64,000 nucleotides of DNA, taken from the NCBI RefSeq assembly GCF_028372415.1, contig NC_092872.1:517700224-517764223 (forward strand). Direction: 5' to 3'. Positions within the stretch are counted from its first letter, which is position 1. The number at the start of each line of letters is the position of its first letter. Made by a program: the position numbers and the translations under genes. The notes beneath the pieces are model-generated. The model did no database searches, was not told where the DNA came from, and saw nothing but the letters and a program-made list of their open reading frames with translations. Positions 38,531 to 50,627 of this stretch are shown here, piece after piece. The DNA comes from Notamacropus eugenii. Its lineage: Eukaryota; Chordata; Mammalia; Diprotodontia; Macropodidae.

Positions 38531-39579
38531 AGTATTCCTATCTATAAAATGAAGGACTTTGACTGAGTGGCTCCTAAGGTTCCTTTTAGTTCTGAACCCA
38601 ACAATCCTAAGAGTAGTAAGAAAAGAATAACAATTAAAGTTGTCAAAGAATGCAGTGGATGACCTGGAGGAGTAATGAGTCCCCATCAATGGAAGTATTC
38701 AAAAGACTTGACGAGCACTTCCATGAGATACCAGAGAGGATATTATTGAGTGAGGGAGGATTGGATTACATGACCTTGGAGGTTATTTCTAGGATTCTGG
38801 GATTTACCCTCTCTTCCATTCCTAGAGAAGTGTAATAGTCAGAAGACTCCTATTCTAATTCCTTCTGATACTGCTTGACTGTATGGTCTTAGAGAAATCA
38901 CTTAACTTCTCTAGTCCACAAGCAATGCATGTCTTTTCATTTACTATTGACATTCTTCAGTCTCTGCCCCTTCCTTCTCTCAGAGACTGCCAATACCTCA
39001 ATACCTAGCACAGGCTATCAGCTCAACTGATTAGTTCTTACTTCCAATCAATTGCCCTCTCCAGTCAGGTCCAACCACATCCTCTGATTAGTGGTCCACG
39101 TCCTGGGATCACATCCTGTCCTGGCAAGAAATATATAAGAAACCTCTACTTAAAGCCTGATTTTGCCTCAAAGTCAGATTCATTCCCCAGCACCAAGTTC
39201 ATTGGTCTTAAAGAGACCTGGTACCTACCTAGCTAACCCAGATTTCAGATTTTTGCCATCCTTCCCTCCAGTTACCCAACTTCCTTTCTCTTCTGAGCTC
39301 TGGAAAATTTAGGTTCCCCTACTATCACCTGACTCTCCTGGTCCCAGAATTTACCTGATTAATAATGGTAACCCATGCTTCACCAATGCCCTGGAATCTG
39401 GACAAAGCAGACATTGAGGGCTGCAAGATGAGACAGAGAGAGCAGCTGGGGGATGCAGACAGCCTGGACATGCTGGGAATGTAGCAGCTGAAACCCCAAA
39501 CTTGAGTGAGGTCTCTCCAGATGCTGAATAGAGATTCCCACTTGAGAAGAGGAGCCATGGAAACGGGACAGGTGCAGTG

Positions 39580-39790
39580 GGGTGCTGATAAATGTTTAAC
39601 AAGTAGCTCTGTGGTGAAAAAATGTGTCTGCCTGACACACTTTTAAGTTCAATGTACATTATTGACATTTTCTACACCACTTTCTTAAGTCTATATCATC
39701 AAAACCAACAAATTAAGTTGTGATTTGTAGCATCTGCTGACTTCCAAGGTATAAATTCTCACACTGAAAATTTAACAATTGGCTCTCCAG
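39580..39790 (-). mobile_element. Short DNA element with GTGTGCT ends
   Basis: Minus-oriented copy: ggtgctgataaatgtttaac at the left and aaaatttaacaattggctct at the right on the plus strand. Confidence 0.55.
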
Positions 39791-40107
39791 ATCTGGATTG
39801 AGCTGGTTCCAACATACCCCTGTGGCAGCCCTAAAAGAGATGCTTGGAGAAAGACCAGTGAGCAAGACCCAAGGCAGAGCCAACACTTTTTTCCTACATC
39901 TTCCTCACTAGGAAGGAACCAGAGTGGATTAAGCTTTGGGTATGAGACCTTATCACTCATCCCCATTGGGAACAATACCACTTGTAGCTACTAAGAATAA
40001 TGATCGTAACAACAGCTCATGTCTCTGTCATACTTTATAAGGTAGAGCAAGTGCTAAAATCCCCATTTTACAAATGAGGAAACTGAAGGTCACAGAGCTA
40101 ATAATGA

Positions 40108-40345
40108 GGAACTAGGTGGTGCAGTGGATAGAACTGTTGAACCTGGCATTAGAAAGACCTGAGCTCAAATCCTGCCTCAGACACTTGACAGCTGTGTAAG
40201 CCTGGGCAAGTCTCTTAACTGTTATCTGCCACAGTTTCCTCATCTGTAAAATGAGAACAATAATATTGCCTGCTTCCCAGAATTGTTGTGAGGATAAAAT
40301 GAGATTAATATTGTAAGGTTCTATCTAAATGCTAACTATCATCGT
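40108..40345 (+). mobile_element. CORE-SINE nested in an older minus-strand CORE-SINE
   Basis: A full plus copy (actaggtggtgcagtggata to ctaaatgctaactatcatcg) interrupts a minus-oriented copy whose parts are 40000-40107 and 40346-40440. The outer copy reads continuously across the insertion (cacagagctaataatgag, then aagtagcttgcccatagtcg). Confidence 0.7.
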
Positions 40346-40689
40346 TCAAGTAGCTTGCCCATAGTCGCACAGCTAGCAAAGGTCACAAACTCAGGATTTC
40401 TAGCTCCAAATTCTCCATTCTTTCTACTATATTTAACTGGCTCACTACCATTTCCAGAGCTATTTCATTTCAACTTCCATTCTGAAATTTTAAACACTAT
40501 GAAACTCTTCAAGGCAAGGAGTTTGTGATTTGTGAAATAGTAACAAAACATTGAACGTCAGAACTAGAAAAGAAAAGAGAACATAGAATTTTAGAGCTGG
40601 AAGGGACTTAGAACATGGAATTTAAGTTAGAAGCAATCTTGGAAGATAAAACATTGATTATTAGAAGTGGGAGGAACCTTAGAAGTCAT

Positions 40690-40935
40690 CTAAGGTAGTG
40701 AAATGGTTAGAGCACTAGGCCTAAAGTCAGGAAGACTTGAGTTCAAATCCAGCCTCAGACATTTACAAGCTGTGTGACCCTGGGCAAGTCACTTTTCTCA
40801 TCTGCAAAATGGTGATAATATCACCTACTTCCCAGGGTTGTTGTGAAGATCAAATGACACAATAAGTATAAAACACTTGGTGCAGTGCCTAGCATGTAGC
40901 AAGAACTATATAAATGTTAGCTATTATTTATTACC
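40690..40935 (+). mobile_element. CORE-SINE, near full length
   Basis: ggtagtgaaatggttagagc, gagttcaaatccagcctcag, gtgaccctgggcaagtcact, caaatgacacaataagtata and the 3' end aaatgttagctattattt. Confidence 0.8.
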
Positions 40936-41397
40936 TAATCCAACATTCTCATTTTATAGATGGAGAAAATGAGGTCCCTTACTCCTTCTGTGCATTCAGC
41001 CTTAGCAGCTGGATTAAGGACAAAAGAAGATCCTGAACATGGCAGAAGTCCAGCCCAATTCTCCAGCATGAGGTTATGTCCCTAAGGCACAAACAGCCCA
41101 TCACTCTCAGCTGGCCGGCACCCACTCGGATCCCTGTGTCTCCTCAATTCTAGCTGAAGGAGACCTTATCTTCTGGCACGCGAAAAATAACTTTCCCCTC
41201 CATTCTGTTTCAGAGGGGAATCTGGGAGGGAGGGGAGCTAGAAGCCAGCCAGAGCCCAGGGGCAATGACGTGTTTTAGGACGACAGCGGAAAAGTCAAAT
41301 GGAAGAGGGAGCCAACTGGACCCATCTCTTGAGGACGGGGAAGAGGTCAGGTACCAGCTCCCTCCAGCTTGCCTCTCACTGTCGTGACTCATTCAAG

Positions 41398-41700
41398 ATA
41401 CTAACGAGGGCTAGCCACCCCCAGAGAGAGAACTGATGGAGTCTGAATGCAAATCGACGCATACTTTTTTTTAACTTTATTTTTCTTGGGGGTTTTTTTG
41501 GCCTGTGTTTTATTTTACAACATATTTGGAAATAAGTTTTGCATAACTGTACATGCATAATCTATATCAAAGTTCTTGCCTTCTCAAGGGAAAGAAAAGG
41601 AGGGAGGGAATTTGGAACTCAAAATTAAAAAAAAAAACAAATTTAAAAATTGTTTTTTCATGTAATTGAGAAAAAAATAAAATAATATTTTTAAAAGACC
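41398..41700 (+). mobile_element. L1 3' end (5'-truncated)
   Basis: It contains cagagagagaactgatgg, tacatgcataatctatatca, gggaatttggaactcaaaat and an A-rich tail with aaaataaaataa, all in the order of a marsupial L1 3' UTR. Confidence 0.7.
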
Positions 41701-42292
41701 CTTGCCTGGGGCTACCCCAGAGCAGACTACACCATGTGCTCCAAGTTCTGAGGGAAGACGCTGATGGATCCTAAGGTCCCAAAAATGACCTGGCATCCTA
41801 GAAAAACAACTAACCCCCTTGGGAGACTATCCTCCCTACCAGCAGTCATGGACACACATCTCCTTACACATATAAGCCCATACAATAGTAATAATAATAA
41901 ACATCTATATAGCCCTTACTACGTGCAAGGCACTGTGCTAAGTAATTATTACCTTATTTGATCACCACAATTTCCCTGGCAGGTAGGTGCTATTATTATC
42001 CCCACCTTACAGATGAAGAAACTAAGGCAAACAGAGGCTAAGGAACTTGACCAGGGTCACACAGCTAGGAAGAGCCCAAGGTCAGATCTGAACTAAAGTC
42101 TAGACTCCAGACCCAGAACTCTATCCCATGGGCTACCTAACTCTGTGTGTATGTGTGTGTGCATACATACATACACACATACATAATTACAACAATAGCT
42201 CATATTTCTATGGTACTTTATAACGTAGAGCAAGTGTTAATAATACCCATTTTATAGATGAGGAAGATAGCTAAGTAGTACAGTAAAGTGCT

Positions 42293-42366
42293 GTATACAC
42301 ACACACACAGACACACACACACGTGCACACACACACATACACACACACACATGCACACACACACAG
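42293..42366 (+). repeat. AC microsatellite
   Basis: AC repeat with GC and TG interruptions; a TG/CATA-rich stretch at 42145-42190 is nearby. Confidence 0.9.
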
Positions 42367-43648
42367 ACTTGTAGAAATACACATGCATCAAGCTTTCAGT
42401 CAGCTCTCAGGAAAATGACCTATGCCCATGGCCCATACAATGCCCTTTCCCCTCAACACCCCAGGCTAAATGACAGCAGTCTCCTTCTATGACCCCCACC
42501 CCAAGACCACCCACGGGACAACCACTGCCTAGAACTTCATTTATCTCCTTCTTGGTGACCCCCAGCTGAGATGTGACCTTTGAGTTGTGTATTCAGAGGC
42601 CTGTGGCCCCCTCCCCTCAAGGCTAGCTCTCCAGAAGACCACTCCCCACACACTAGAGCCCACAGGGCCCTTAGGGTAAGAGGAAGGGACAGGCTCTGAC
42701 AGGGTAACTCCCAAGATACCCCACAGGCTCTGGCTGCCAGGGTCCAGGAAGGCAGCTGTTCCTAGTGTTGACATTGGCTGGTGAAAGGCCCAGAAGGTTG
42801 CCATGGGAACAGCTGTCATCTCTCGTAAACAGTCCCTGGTTCAGGGCCATAGCACCCAGCTGGTTGGCTTGTTTACAGTCCCAGGCCTCCTTTCAGCTCT
42901 GCTCACCCTGTGCTCACCCCAAGATGAGCCCTGGAGCTCCTGCAGGGACCCGTTCTAGACAGTGGTATGGACTCCATATTCTGTTCCCCCTCACCTGGTG
43001 AGTCTGGCCTCTGTCTGTATCAAAGGCACTGCAGCTAGCAGAGAGAACCAAAGGAAAGACATTGTGCAAGGAGTACTGAGCAGGAGTCCAGACACCTGCG
43101 TTTTTAATCCCAACCCTGACACTAAATCATTGTTTGACCTTGGATAAGTCCCTTTCCTTCTCAGTTTCTTTACTTAAAAAATGAGATGAGGAAAAACTAG
43201 ACTGGATAATTCCTAAGGTCGTTTCCAAGCTTTGACCGTCTATGTTCGGAGATGTCTTTCAGCTCTGACATTCTACATTCTAAGCCCCCTTCCAATTCTG
43301 ACACTCTCTGTTCTAAGGTCCCTTCTATCTGTGATATTCTATTTATCTATGAATAGCGAGGCTCTTCTCCTCCGACACTACCATCTCACTGGGGAAGGGA
43401 ATAAGCATTTATATGATGTCCACTCCGTGCCGGGCACTGTGCTAAGTGTTTTACAAATGTTGTCTCATCTGATCCTCACAGGGATCTATGATCCCTGTTT
43501 TACAGCTGCGGAAAGTCATGCAGAGAGAGGTTACACAGCTAATAAGTGTCTGAGGCTGGATTTGAACTCAGATCTTCCTGACTGCAGGCCCAGTGATCTA
43601 TCCATTGTGCCACCAGATATGCCACCAGCTGCTTCTAGTCTATCCAAA

Positions 43649-43815
43649 GGTATGCTAGAGCCAGCTCATAATAAGCCAATTGTTAAATTATCAGTATGAG
43701 TATTTATACTGGTGAACATGATAAATCAGGCCTTAATTTATTGTCCAGACTTAAGAAAGTGATAGAGGGGAAGCTAATTTTGGAGAGCCAGTTGTTAAAC
43801 ATTTACCAGCACACC
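43649..43815 (+). mobile_element. Short DNA element with GTGTGCT ends
   Basis: ggtatgctagagccagctca at the left, gttgttaaacatttaccagc and acacc at the right, internal caggccttaatttattgtcc. 167 bp. Confidence 0.6.
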
Positions 43816-44289
43816 ACTTTGTTCACCTCCAATACATTAGCCTCTAAGGTTGGGAAGTTCCATGCCTCAGAGAATCCATAAACAATCACTGAGCATCCAC
43901 TATTTGCAAGAGCTATCCTAGGTCCAGAGGAGGAGACAAGAGAAACACAAAATGTAGTCTCTGACCTCTGGTTGCTCAGGGTTCTGGAGAAGATAAAACA
44001 CATAAGCATGAAAAAATAACATGATGAAAGACTACATGCTCTAAAAAGTGAAACAGACAGATAAGAGTTATAGAAGGGCAGAGGAAGAAAAGATGAGCAC
44101 AAGCTAGTGAAGACCACGAAAGGCTTCCTGAAAGATGCAGACCTTGAGCTGGACTTGGCAGGATACAAAGGATTTCAGTAAGACCAAGGGAAGAATTCCA
44201 TTTAAAAGAAAGGACATGAAGTCAGAGTCAGAAACAAAGATCAGATACGTAACAACATATTCATAGCAAACACTCTTCACAGAAGGAAA

Positions 44290-44700
44290 AGCTAAAAGAC
44301 AAAGTAGATGCCCATCGATTGGGGAATAACTGAAAATGGTATGGTGCAAGAAGAAGTGACAGCCATGCGTATCTCAGAGATAGACGGGAACAAGCAAGCA
44401 GAACAAAGAGGGCGACATGCCCAATGTTTATAACAATATAAATGAAGGAAGGTGTCTTCCAAGACTAGAAAACCAGCAAAGGTCTGGGAGAAGAGACAAG
44501 AAAACATACCTTCTCCTTTGTCGCTGAGAGGTAGGGGCCTACAAGGATAGACGATCATATATAAAGTCAAGATTTTTGTATCAGTTCTTTTTCCTTAATT
44601 GTTTTTCCTTGTCAAATGGGAGGGCTCAATTTAGAGGGGGGGGATAGGAAATGATGTAATATAAAGACAAATGATATCAATAAAATGCTTTTTTTTAAGG
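44290..44700 (+). mobile_element. L1 3' end, partial
   Basis: It starts with gatgcccatcgattgggga, the L1 3' UTR motif, continues divergently and ends near aataaaatgcttttttttaa. Directly upstream (43.86-44.24 kb) lies a longer SINE-like repeat. Confidence 0.55.
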
Positions 44701-45009
44701 AAGGACAGAGAGAAAAAGACCACTGTCAGCAGGAGTATACAAGGTGTGTTTGGAGCATAGCACAGTGCACACAAAAATGAAGGAGACATAAAACTGATAT
44801 GGTGAAGAGAGCAGTTATTGGTGTGATCACTTTTTTGTGAAATCAAATTGTGAGGCCAAGAAAAGGCCAAAGGGTGTGGAGGCAGCTGCTGTCCCCTGGG
44901 AGATGGAGAGGGATCACTTGGTATTTGACATCTAGTCAAAAATGCATAGATCCATAAAAGCAGCTCTGATGCCATAAATCTTTATAGCCATATCGGGGCA
45001 TTTTGCAGA

Positions 45010-45235
45010 AATATTAATTGTCAAAGCTAGAAGGGACCTTAGAACACAGAATGTCAGAGCTGAAAGCATTCTTAGAATATAGAATGTTGGAGGTGAAAGG
45101 GGTTTTAGAACAAACTACAAAGAATGCCAGATCTTCAAAGGTCCTAGGAACACAGAACATAGAATGTCAGTCTCAGAAGTGGCCTTGGAGCATAGAATGC
45201 AGATCTCTGAGAGCTGGAATGGACCTTTATAAAGA
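45010..45235 (+). repeat. 33-bp-unit tandem array
   Basis: About seven degenerate units of the form gtcagagctgaaagc plus cttagaatatagaat. The plus strand is open across the array by periodicity; I do not regard it as a gene. Confidence 0.75.
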
Positions 45236-45589
45236 GAATATCCATGCCTAAAGACAGCTGTCTCGTGCTGCCTCATGTTTATTCAAGAGGGTATCACTTA
45301 AGTGAGAGGGCAAAGAACTTTGTCCATTTTGATCCCTGCAACTACCAAGAAGGCTCAAGTTCTATACTGAAGGGAGAGACTATAGATGGAAAGGCTAATG
45401 GCACAGGAGAGAGACAGTAATTTAATTCCATTCTGAAATGTCTTGGAGATTGGCAGGAGAAGGTATTAAGAAAATAGCTGCCCAGATAGTTTCTGCTGGT
45501 CCCGAATCCCTGGCACAGAAAAGACTGTAAGTCTCACTGTTGTAGCCCTTAGACCTGGATCTCAAATTATTGGACCTCTAGATCTTTCA

Positions 45590-46345
45590 GAGAAAGGGAA
45601 ATAGGGGAGAGAGAAAGGACAGAATGTGGGAGGATAGATGAGAGTCAATGAGATAGAGAGATGAGGGAAGATAGAGGAACAGGGGAAAGGAACAAAAAGG
45701 GGAGAGCGGAGAGAGAGGATGGAGAAAAGAAAGCTATCAAGAGGATAATGGGAGGACGAGGGACAAGGATGATCATACACAAGAACACTAAACTGGAAGT
45801 TATAAGACATGGAATCCAGTCCGAGGTCAGCCACTTGCTAACTATGCAACCTTAGGAAAGTCATTTCCTTTCTTTGGGCCTAAGGTTCCCTCATTTTTTA
45901 AAATGAAGTAGCTGGATGCAATAATATCAAGGGTCTCTTCCGGTCCTGGCATTGTATATTCTAAGATCCTTCCATCTGCGATTTTCTCTATCTCCAAGTC
46001 TCTTCTAGCTCTTTCTAGATTCAAAAGTCCCTTCCAGCTGAGACATTCTGTGAATCTGGGTTTAAAGGGAGAGGAAGAAAGATGACAGGAGATAACGAAG
46101 AGAGGGATAGAACTAGGAAGCAAGTCAGGAGAGAGAGAACAAGGGGTTAAGGAAGAGAAGAGAAGGGCAAAACAGAAATGGGCAAAAGGCTGAAGAGGAA
46201 ATTGAGATGGGAGTCATAGGAGAAGAAAACAGACAGAAGAAAGCCAAAGGGCAACAGAAGGAAGAAGAAAGAGAAGGAAAGTCAGAGAGGGGGAGCAAGC
46301 AACGGGGGTGAGGGAGGAAAAGAGGGGGAGGATGGAAGAGGGAGA
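45590..46345 (+). repeat. Purine-rich low-complexity blocks
   Basis: AG-rich DNA at 45590-45760 and 46065-46345, with a SINE and a 33-bp-unit fragment between. The end (46288-46333) has spaced runs of three to five G. ORFs here show no family likeness. Confidence 0.7.
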
Positions 46346-46956
46346 CCGCACCCCCGCGCAGGACCAACCCAGCAACTCTGACTCTTGGATCACTTCCAAA
46401 GCACCCTGTGAAGCTAGCCCCGAAGGAATGAACAGTGGTCTCTCAGAGCTCAGGAACCTTGTGAGTGATGGTCTCCAATATCTCCTGTGCTCCAGTTCCT
46501 AAATGTAGCTGCATTCTTTAAAAATGTCTTGACTCTTATGTAATGCAACAATGACGAATGCTGCACAGATGGTGCCGTGACAGGCTTTTTGGAGATGATT
46601 AGGAGGTATATTGTAAATTTAATGTATGGGCATTTAGCAGAGCTGAGCTGGTCACTGGCAAAGCAGGAACTGACCATGTAACTTGATTAAGAATCCATAA
46701 ATGGTCAGCCTCCTAAAGTACTGATCAAACACTCATCTCCTTCTGCTGGATGTGATAGCAAGGTCTGGGAGAATTAATCATTTGGGGTTAGAGTTACAAG
46801 TTTTAAGATGCGGTAGGACCACGTTCCATGTCTCTAAGGTCTCAGAAGGACCTTAGACCCTGCCAGAATGCCTCAGTCCCAAACCCAATACACTGGAGCC
46901 TCGTTACTTATTAATAGGCCATTGTTGGAACTTTTAAGCTATCTTCCAGAGAGCAG

Positions 46957-46958
<2 letters not shown>

Positions 46959-47020
<62 letters not shown>

Positions 47021-47084
47021 CTCTCTGTCTCTCTCTGTCTCTCTCTTTCTCTCTCTGTCTCTCTCTCTTCTCTGTCTCTCCCTG

Positions 47085-47117
<33 letters not shown>

Positions 47118-47139
47118 GTCCTCTCTGTCTCTGTCTCTG

Positions 47140-47219
<80 letters not shown>

Positions 47220-47422
47220 TCTCTGTCTCTCTCTCTCTCTGTCCTCTCTGTCTCTCTCTCTGTCTCTCTCTGTCTCTCTCTGTCTCTCCCTCTCTCTCTC
47301 TCTCTCTCTCCTCTCTGGCTCTGGCTCTCTCTCTGGGTCTCTGTCCTCTCCGTCTCTCTCTGTCTCTGTCTCTCTCTGTCTCTGTCTCTGTCTCTCCCTG
47401 TCTCTCTCTCTTTCTCTCTCTC
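46959..47422 (+). repeat. CT-rich microsatellite, about 464 bp
   Basis: Almost pure pyrimidine strand of CT units with interspersed CTGT and CCTCT variants. The long ORFs that cross it on both strands are artefacts of the repeat. A strand of this composition can form triplex DNA. Confidence 0.95.
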
Positions 47423-47769
47423 AAAGATATGTTAGTCACAAATTACGTTAGATGCAGCAAGGCGAGCCACCAGCCACCATCCCCCCAGCCCTGCCACTCC
47501 CTCCTTGGTACTCAGAGATGAGATCATTTCTCTTGGAGCCAATTATAGACTGTGCATGCTTGTAATGTACAAGGAAACCATCGGGTCCTGATCTCTCATC
47601 ACATGCTGTACTGTACGTGAGGCAGGGAGGGGCGGTCTGGTGTCTGACAGCTAGCTCAGAAATTTGCAAAAGTAGCAGATCCATCACAAGGAGTTCTGAT
47701 CCTACAAACCTGAATGGTACCACTGGCTAGATTGAATCAATATGCATTCGTGGGCAGAATCAGAGAGTT

Positions 47770-48020
47770 TCAGAGCCAAGAGGGACCTTAGAAGATGGGA
47801 TGTCGGAGCTAGAAGGGATCTTAGAAGATGGGATGTCAGGGCTAGGAGGGACCTTAGAAGGTGGGGTGTCAGGGCTGGGAGGGACCTTAGAATAGAACTA
47901 GTACATAGAAGATCAGAACAGAAAGAAGTCTTAGAACTTGGACTGATAGGTCTAGAAGATACATTAAAATATAAAACATAGAATTCTAGAACTGAGAGGA
48001 ACCTTAGAACACAAGGGACT
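47770..48020 (+). repeat. 33-bp-unit tandem array, most regular copy
   Basis: Units such as gatgtcagggctaggaggga followed by ccttagaag repeat cleanly three to four times and then decay over four more. Translation gives RRDLRRWDVRA-like 11-residue repeats, a by-product of the 33-bp period. Confidence 0.8.
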
Positions 48021-48880
48021 CTGGTGACTGTCCTTTCATGAATTCACACCTGACCGGGACAAAAGGATCTAAAGTTAAGTTGAATTCTGGGGCAGAAAGT
48101 GATGGCACCTAAGCTGCTGCTGCTGCTGTTACCACCTCCTCAGGGCATGACAGACCATGACTACCTGAGGACTATAATCCTCAGCCAGTAATTAAGAGCC
48201 AGTAATTAACAAGCAACATGTTCTGCCTGATTCTACAATGATACACCCCTTAGGGCTATCGCTCTGAAAATACCAGCCCACACTCTCTCCTCCAGCAGAC
48301 CTAGACAGTGGTGATACTGGACACAGACAAGGTGTGCATTCTTCCCAAGCCACCAGAGAAACCCAGGGGAAAGCTGCCTTCCCCAGATCATCCAGATATC
48401 TTTTCTGCCTGCCAGTCTGGGGAATTAACCTTATTAATCTTCAGTAGATGGCCAGGTATAATTCAGTACAGCAATCTCCTTCTGCCTTAAACTATTGTTC
48501 TCCTTTTGAATCCCCGTTAGTTCTGGAAACCCAGGGCAATTCAATCCAATGCAAATATTTATTAGTTACGTACTATGATAGAGGCCCTGTGTTCAGTACT
48601 GGGGATGCAAAGATGAACATGCTCCCAGACTTCAAAGAGCTGCTACTCTAATAGAAGAAAGAATATATACACATCTAACTATGTGTTAGATACAATCAAG
48701 ATGAGGATAAATGTACAGAAAAGGGGAACACAAAGCTATGGGTGACATTCAAAGAAGGGAGAGATCGCTTCCATGGGGGAATCAGGGACAGCATCCTGAA
48801 GGAGCTTTAAGACAGAGGTGTCTAACACGAGGTTTTATGTACCCACAGTAGAGCTTCAACCAATAAAATCGGGAAATATT

Positions 48881-48940
<60 letters not shown>

Positions 48941-48953
48941 CAGACAGATAGAT
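48881..48953 (+). repeat. GATA tetranucleotide microsatellite
   Basis: About 17 uninterrupted TAGA/GATA units, then GACA variants. It sits inside what looks like a GTGTCAAAC-end DNA element. Confidence 0.95.
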
Positions 48954-50219
48954 GAATAACAATAGGACAAAGGTAATGATCATGCAAGGTTTTCAGTTGG
49001 GGGCTAGTCACTACAAAATATCCATTTTATATTGAAATCTTTTTTAAAAAATCTTTCTATAAACAATTTTCTCTGCTAGACTATAAATTCTTTGAAGGCA
49101 GGGACTACATCTTATTCATTGTTACTTCCACAGCAAGGTCCTGTATACAGGAGAAGTTCAATACAAACTTACTGAATTGCTTGTGGCCTAAAGATCCCCT
49201 GGGAGGCCTTGTTGCTGTGCGGCAGAGAGGAAAAGCAGGTAGATAGGGTGGGGGGAAGATTGCATAGGGAGGAAACAACAGGGCTGGGCTCTCAGAGAGT
49301 GGGACAGCAAGGTGGAGACTGGGTTAGGGTATCGCTGAGGATGAGCCTTGAGAGACAAAGCCATTTCTGGGGCTCCAAGATTCAGGGAGATTGCCTCCTC
49401 TCAACCCACTTCAATCACCCTTGTCAAGGCCTCATCTCCTTTTGCCTGCATGACTAGAACTGCTTCATAATTAGTCTCCCTGCCTCTGATCTATCCTTTA
49501 TACCCCTTCTCAGGTAAGTGTCCTAATGCACCTCCATGATCAATCATGCCACTCTTTACAAAAACTTTCCATGGCTGTCATCACCTTCAGAATAAAGTAG
49601 AACTCTGATCTCAGACATTCAAGACCCTCCCCCATCTGACTCTGATTGATTTAGCTCTCCAGTCTTCTCATACTATTTCTCTTCCTATTCTCTCAGTTCC
49701 AGTTAAACTAAACTACTTTATACTCCCCAATTCTGTCCTTCCCTCTTCTGGTTTCGTGCCATCCTCTTGTGCCTGAAATGGCCTCTTCCCTCACATGTTC
49801 ATCTCTTAAAGCAGTGGTATCAAATTCAAATAGAAATGGGGACCTCTAAACCAAAAATAAGCATCCTTTCAGTGGGGCGTTGGGTGCCCAAGGAAACCAA
49901 TCTCTAAGGACCATATTCTTTCCTTGCTCTAGACCTTTTATACATCTCTCATCAGTACTGGTCACCGTGATCCATCTTGCTAGCAAATCCTTGTAGGATC
50001 CTGACCTTCCACCTGAAATCAAGCATCAGCTAGGCTCTGATGGGTATAAGGCAGGCTGGCCAGAGGCACCAGGGCAGCTAAAAGATCTTGGCCCTTCCAT
50101 TCGCTCATTCACATTCACACTTTGCATGCCCCAGCTAAGATGAAGGATTTTGCTAAGGGCCAACATTACTACTAAGTCTGGTTTTCTTCTAAGTCTATTA
50201 GACAAAAAAAAATTGCTGA

Positions 50220-50509
50220 GCTATAGTCTCTCCAAAACATCTTTATTCTCTACAGTAATATTTCAGGCCACACTGGTATAAGGAAAAGGGGAAAAAAACA
50301 AATAGAGAAAACAGAAAAAGGTGGGGGGGAAGAGATTTCCAGCGCTTTTTGGACTGGTAGGGGGAGGGAGAAAAAAGGCCTTCACATGACCAGAAGAATG
50401 CAAAACAAGTTTTCAGTCTTGAAGAGGGGGAGGTTAGGAGAGGGTACCATCCACCAGGATCCCAAAGCTCAGAGGCCCTCTATGGGTAGATAGCACAAGT
50501 TCATGGCCC
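50220..50509 (-). other. SBSPON-like: SBSPON-like 3' UTR with poly(A) signal
   Basis: A short 3' UTR of about 290 bp. AATAAA stands at 50247-50242 (gagaataaagatg on the minus strand), followed downstream by a T-rich run with GT (about 50212-50203), the usual layout of a working poly(A) site. No repeat interrupts the UTR. It supports a live transcript end in addition to the coding evidence. Confidence 0.7.
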
Positions 50510-50627
50510 CTAGACAAACAGGAAACTGTGGACAGCAGGACAGGAACAGACTTCCAGCTGCTGAAATCTCTTCCAGGTCCCTCTACAGCTGGGATTGCCA
50601 ACAGCCTGCCACTGAAGCAGCTGGTCC
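50510..50627 (-). CDS. SBSPON-like: SBSPON-like exon 5: C-terminal end and stop
   Basis: 118 bp of coding sequence after the acceptor gcttgtttgttccag, ending in TAG at 50512-50510. It encodes DQLLQWQAVGNPSCRGTWKR and then VCSCPAVHSFLFV, near the SBSPON end (CSCPAVHSFIFI). The last three domain cysteines are here. The motif CSCPAVHSF is the clearest family signature in the gene. Confidence 0.93.

Larger units (their letters stand above)
28870..43625. repeat. CORE-SINE fragments in the intergenic region
   Basis: Minus: 28870-29280, 29830-30000, 34510-34800, 37020-37150, 41890-42145, 42190-42270 and 43395-43625. Plus: 29610-29720, 31990-32190 and 37975-38160. Identified by family motifs; boundaries approximate. 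Confidence 0.55.
28706..50219. other. Intergenic region between convergent KCNB1 and SBSPON-like gene
   Basis: About 21.5 kb with no convincing coding exon. It holds CORE-SINEs in both orientations, L1 3' ends (29.1, 41.4 and 44.3 kb), hAT-type elements (31.4, 39.6 and 43.6 kb), arrays of a 33-bp unit (35.4, 40.6, 43.2, 45.0, 46.0 and 47.8 kb), purine-rich blocks (45.6-46.3 kb), a CT tract and a GATA repeat. Unique blocks at about 33.6-34.1, 35.04-35.35, 46.36-46.80, 47.45-47.72 and 48.1-48.5 kb are candidates for non-coding function. ORFs of 60-120 codons here fall on repeats or show no family resemblance. Confidence 0.7.

Noticed and set aside
38930-39310. Possible solo LTR (TATA-like atatataagaaacc and promoter-like layout)
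   Set aside because: I could not see matching ends or a target-site duplication, so no family or age can be given; left as unassigned unique sequence.
46868-47521. Long ORFs on both strands across the CT tract (217 and 166 codons)
   Set aside because: They are translations of a dinucleotide repeat (SLSLSL and RERERE patterns) with no domain; any such tract gives them.
47742-47981. Apparent 79-codon gene with RDLRRWDVRA repeats
   Set aside because: Produced by the 33-bp unit array; frame openness follows from the period being a multiple of three.
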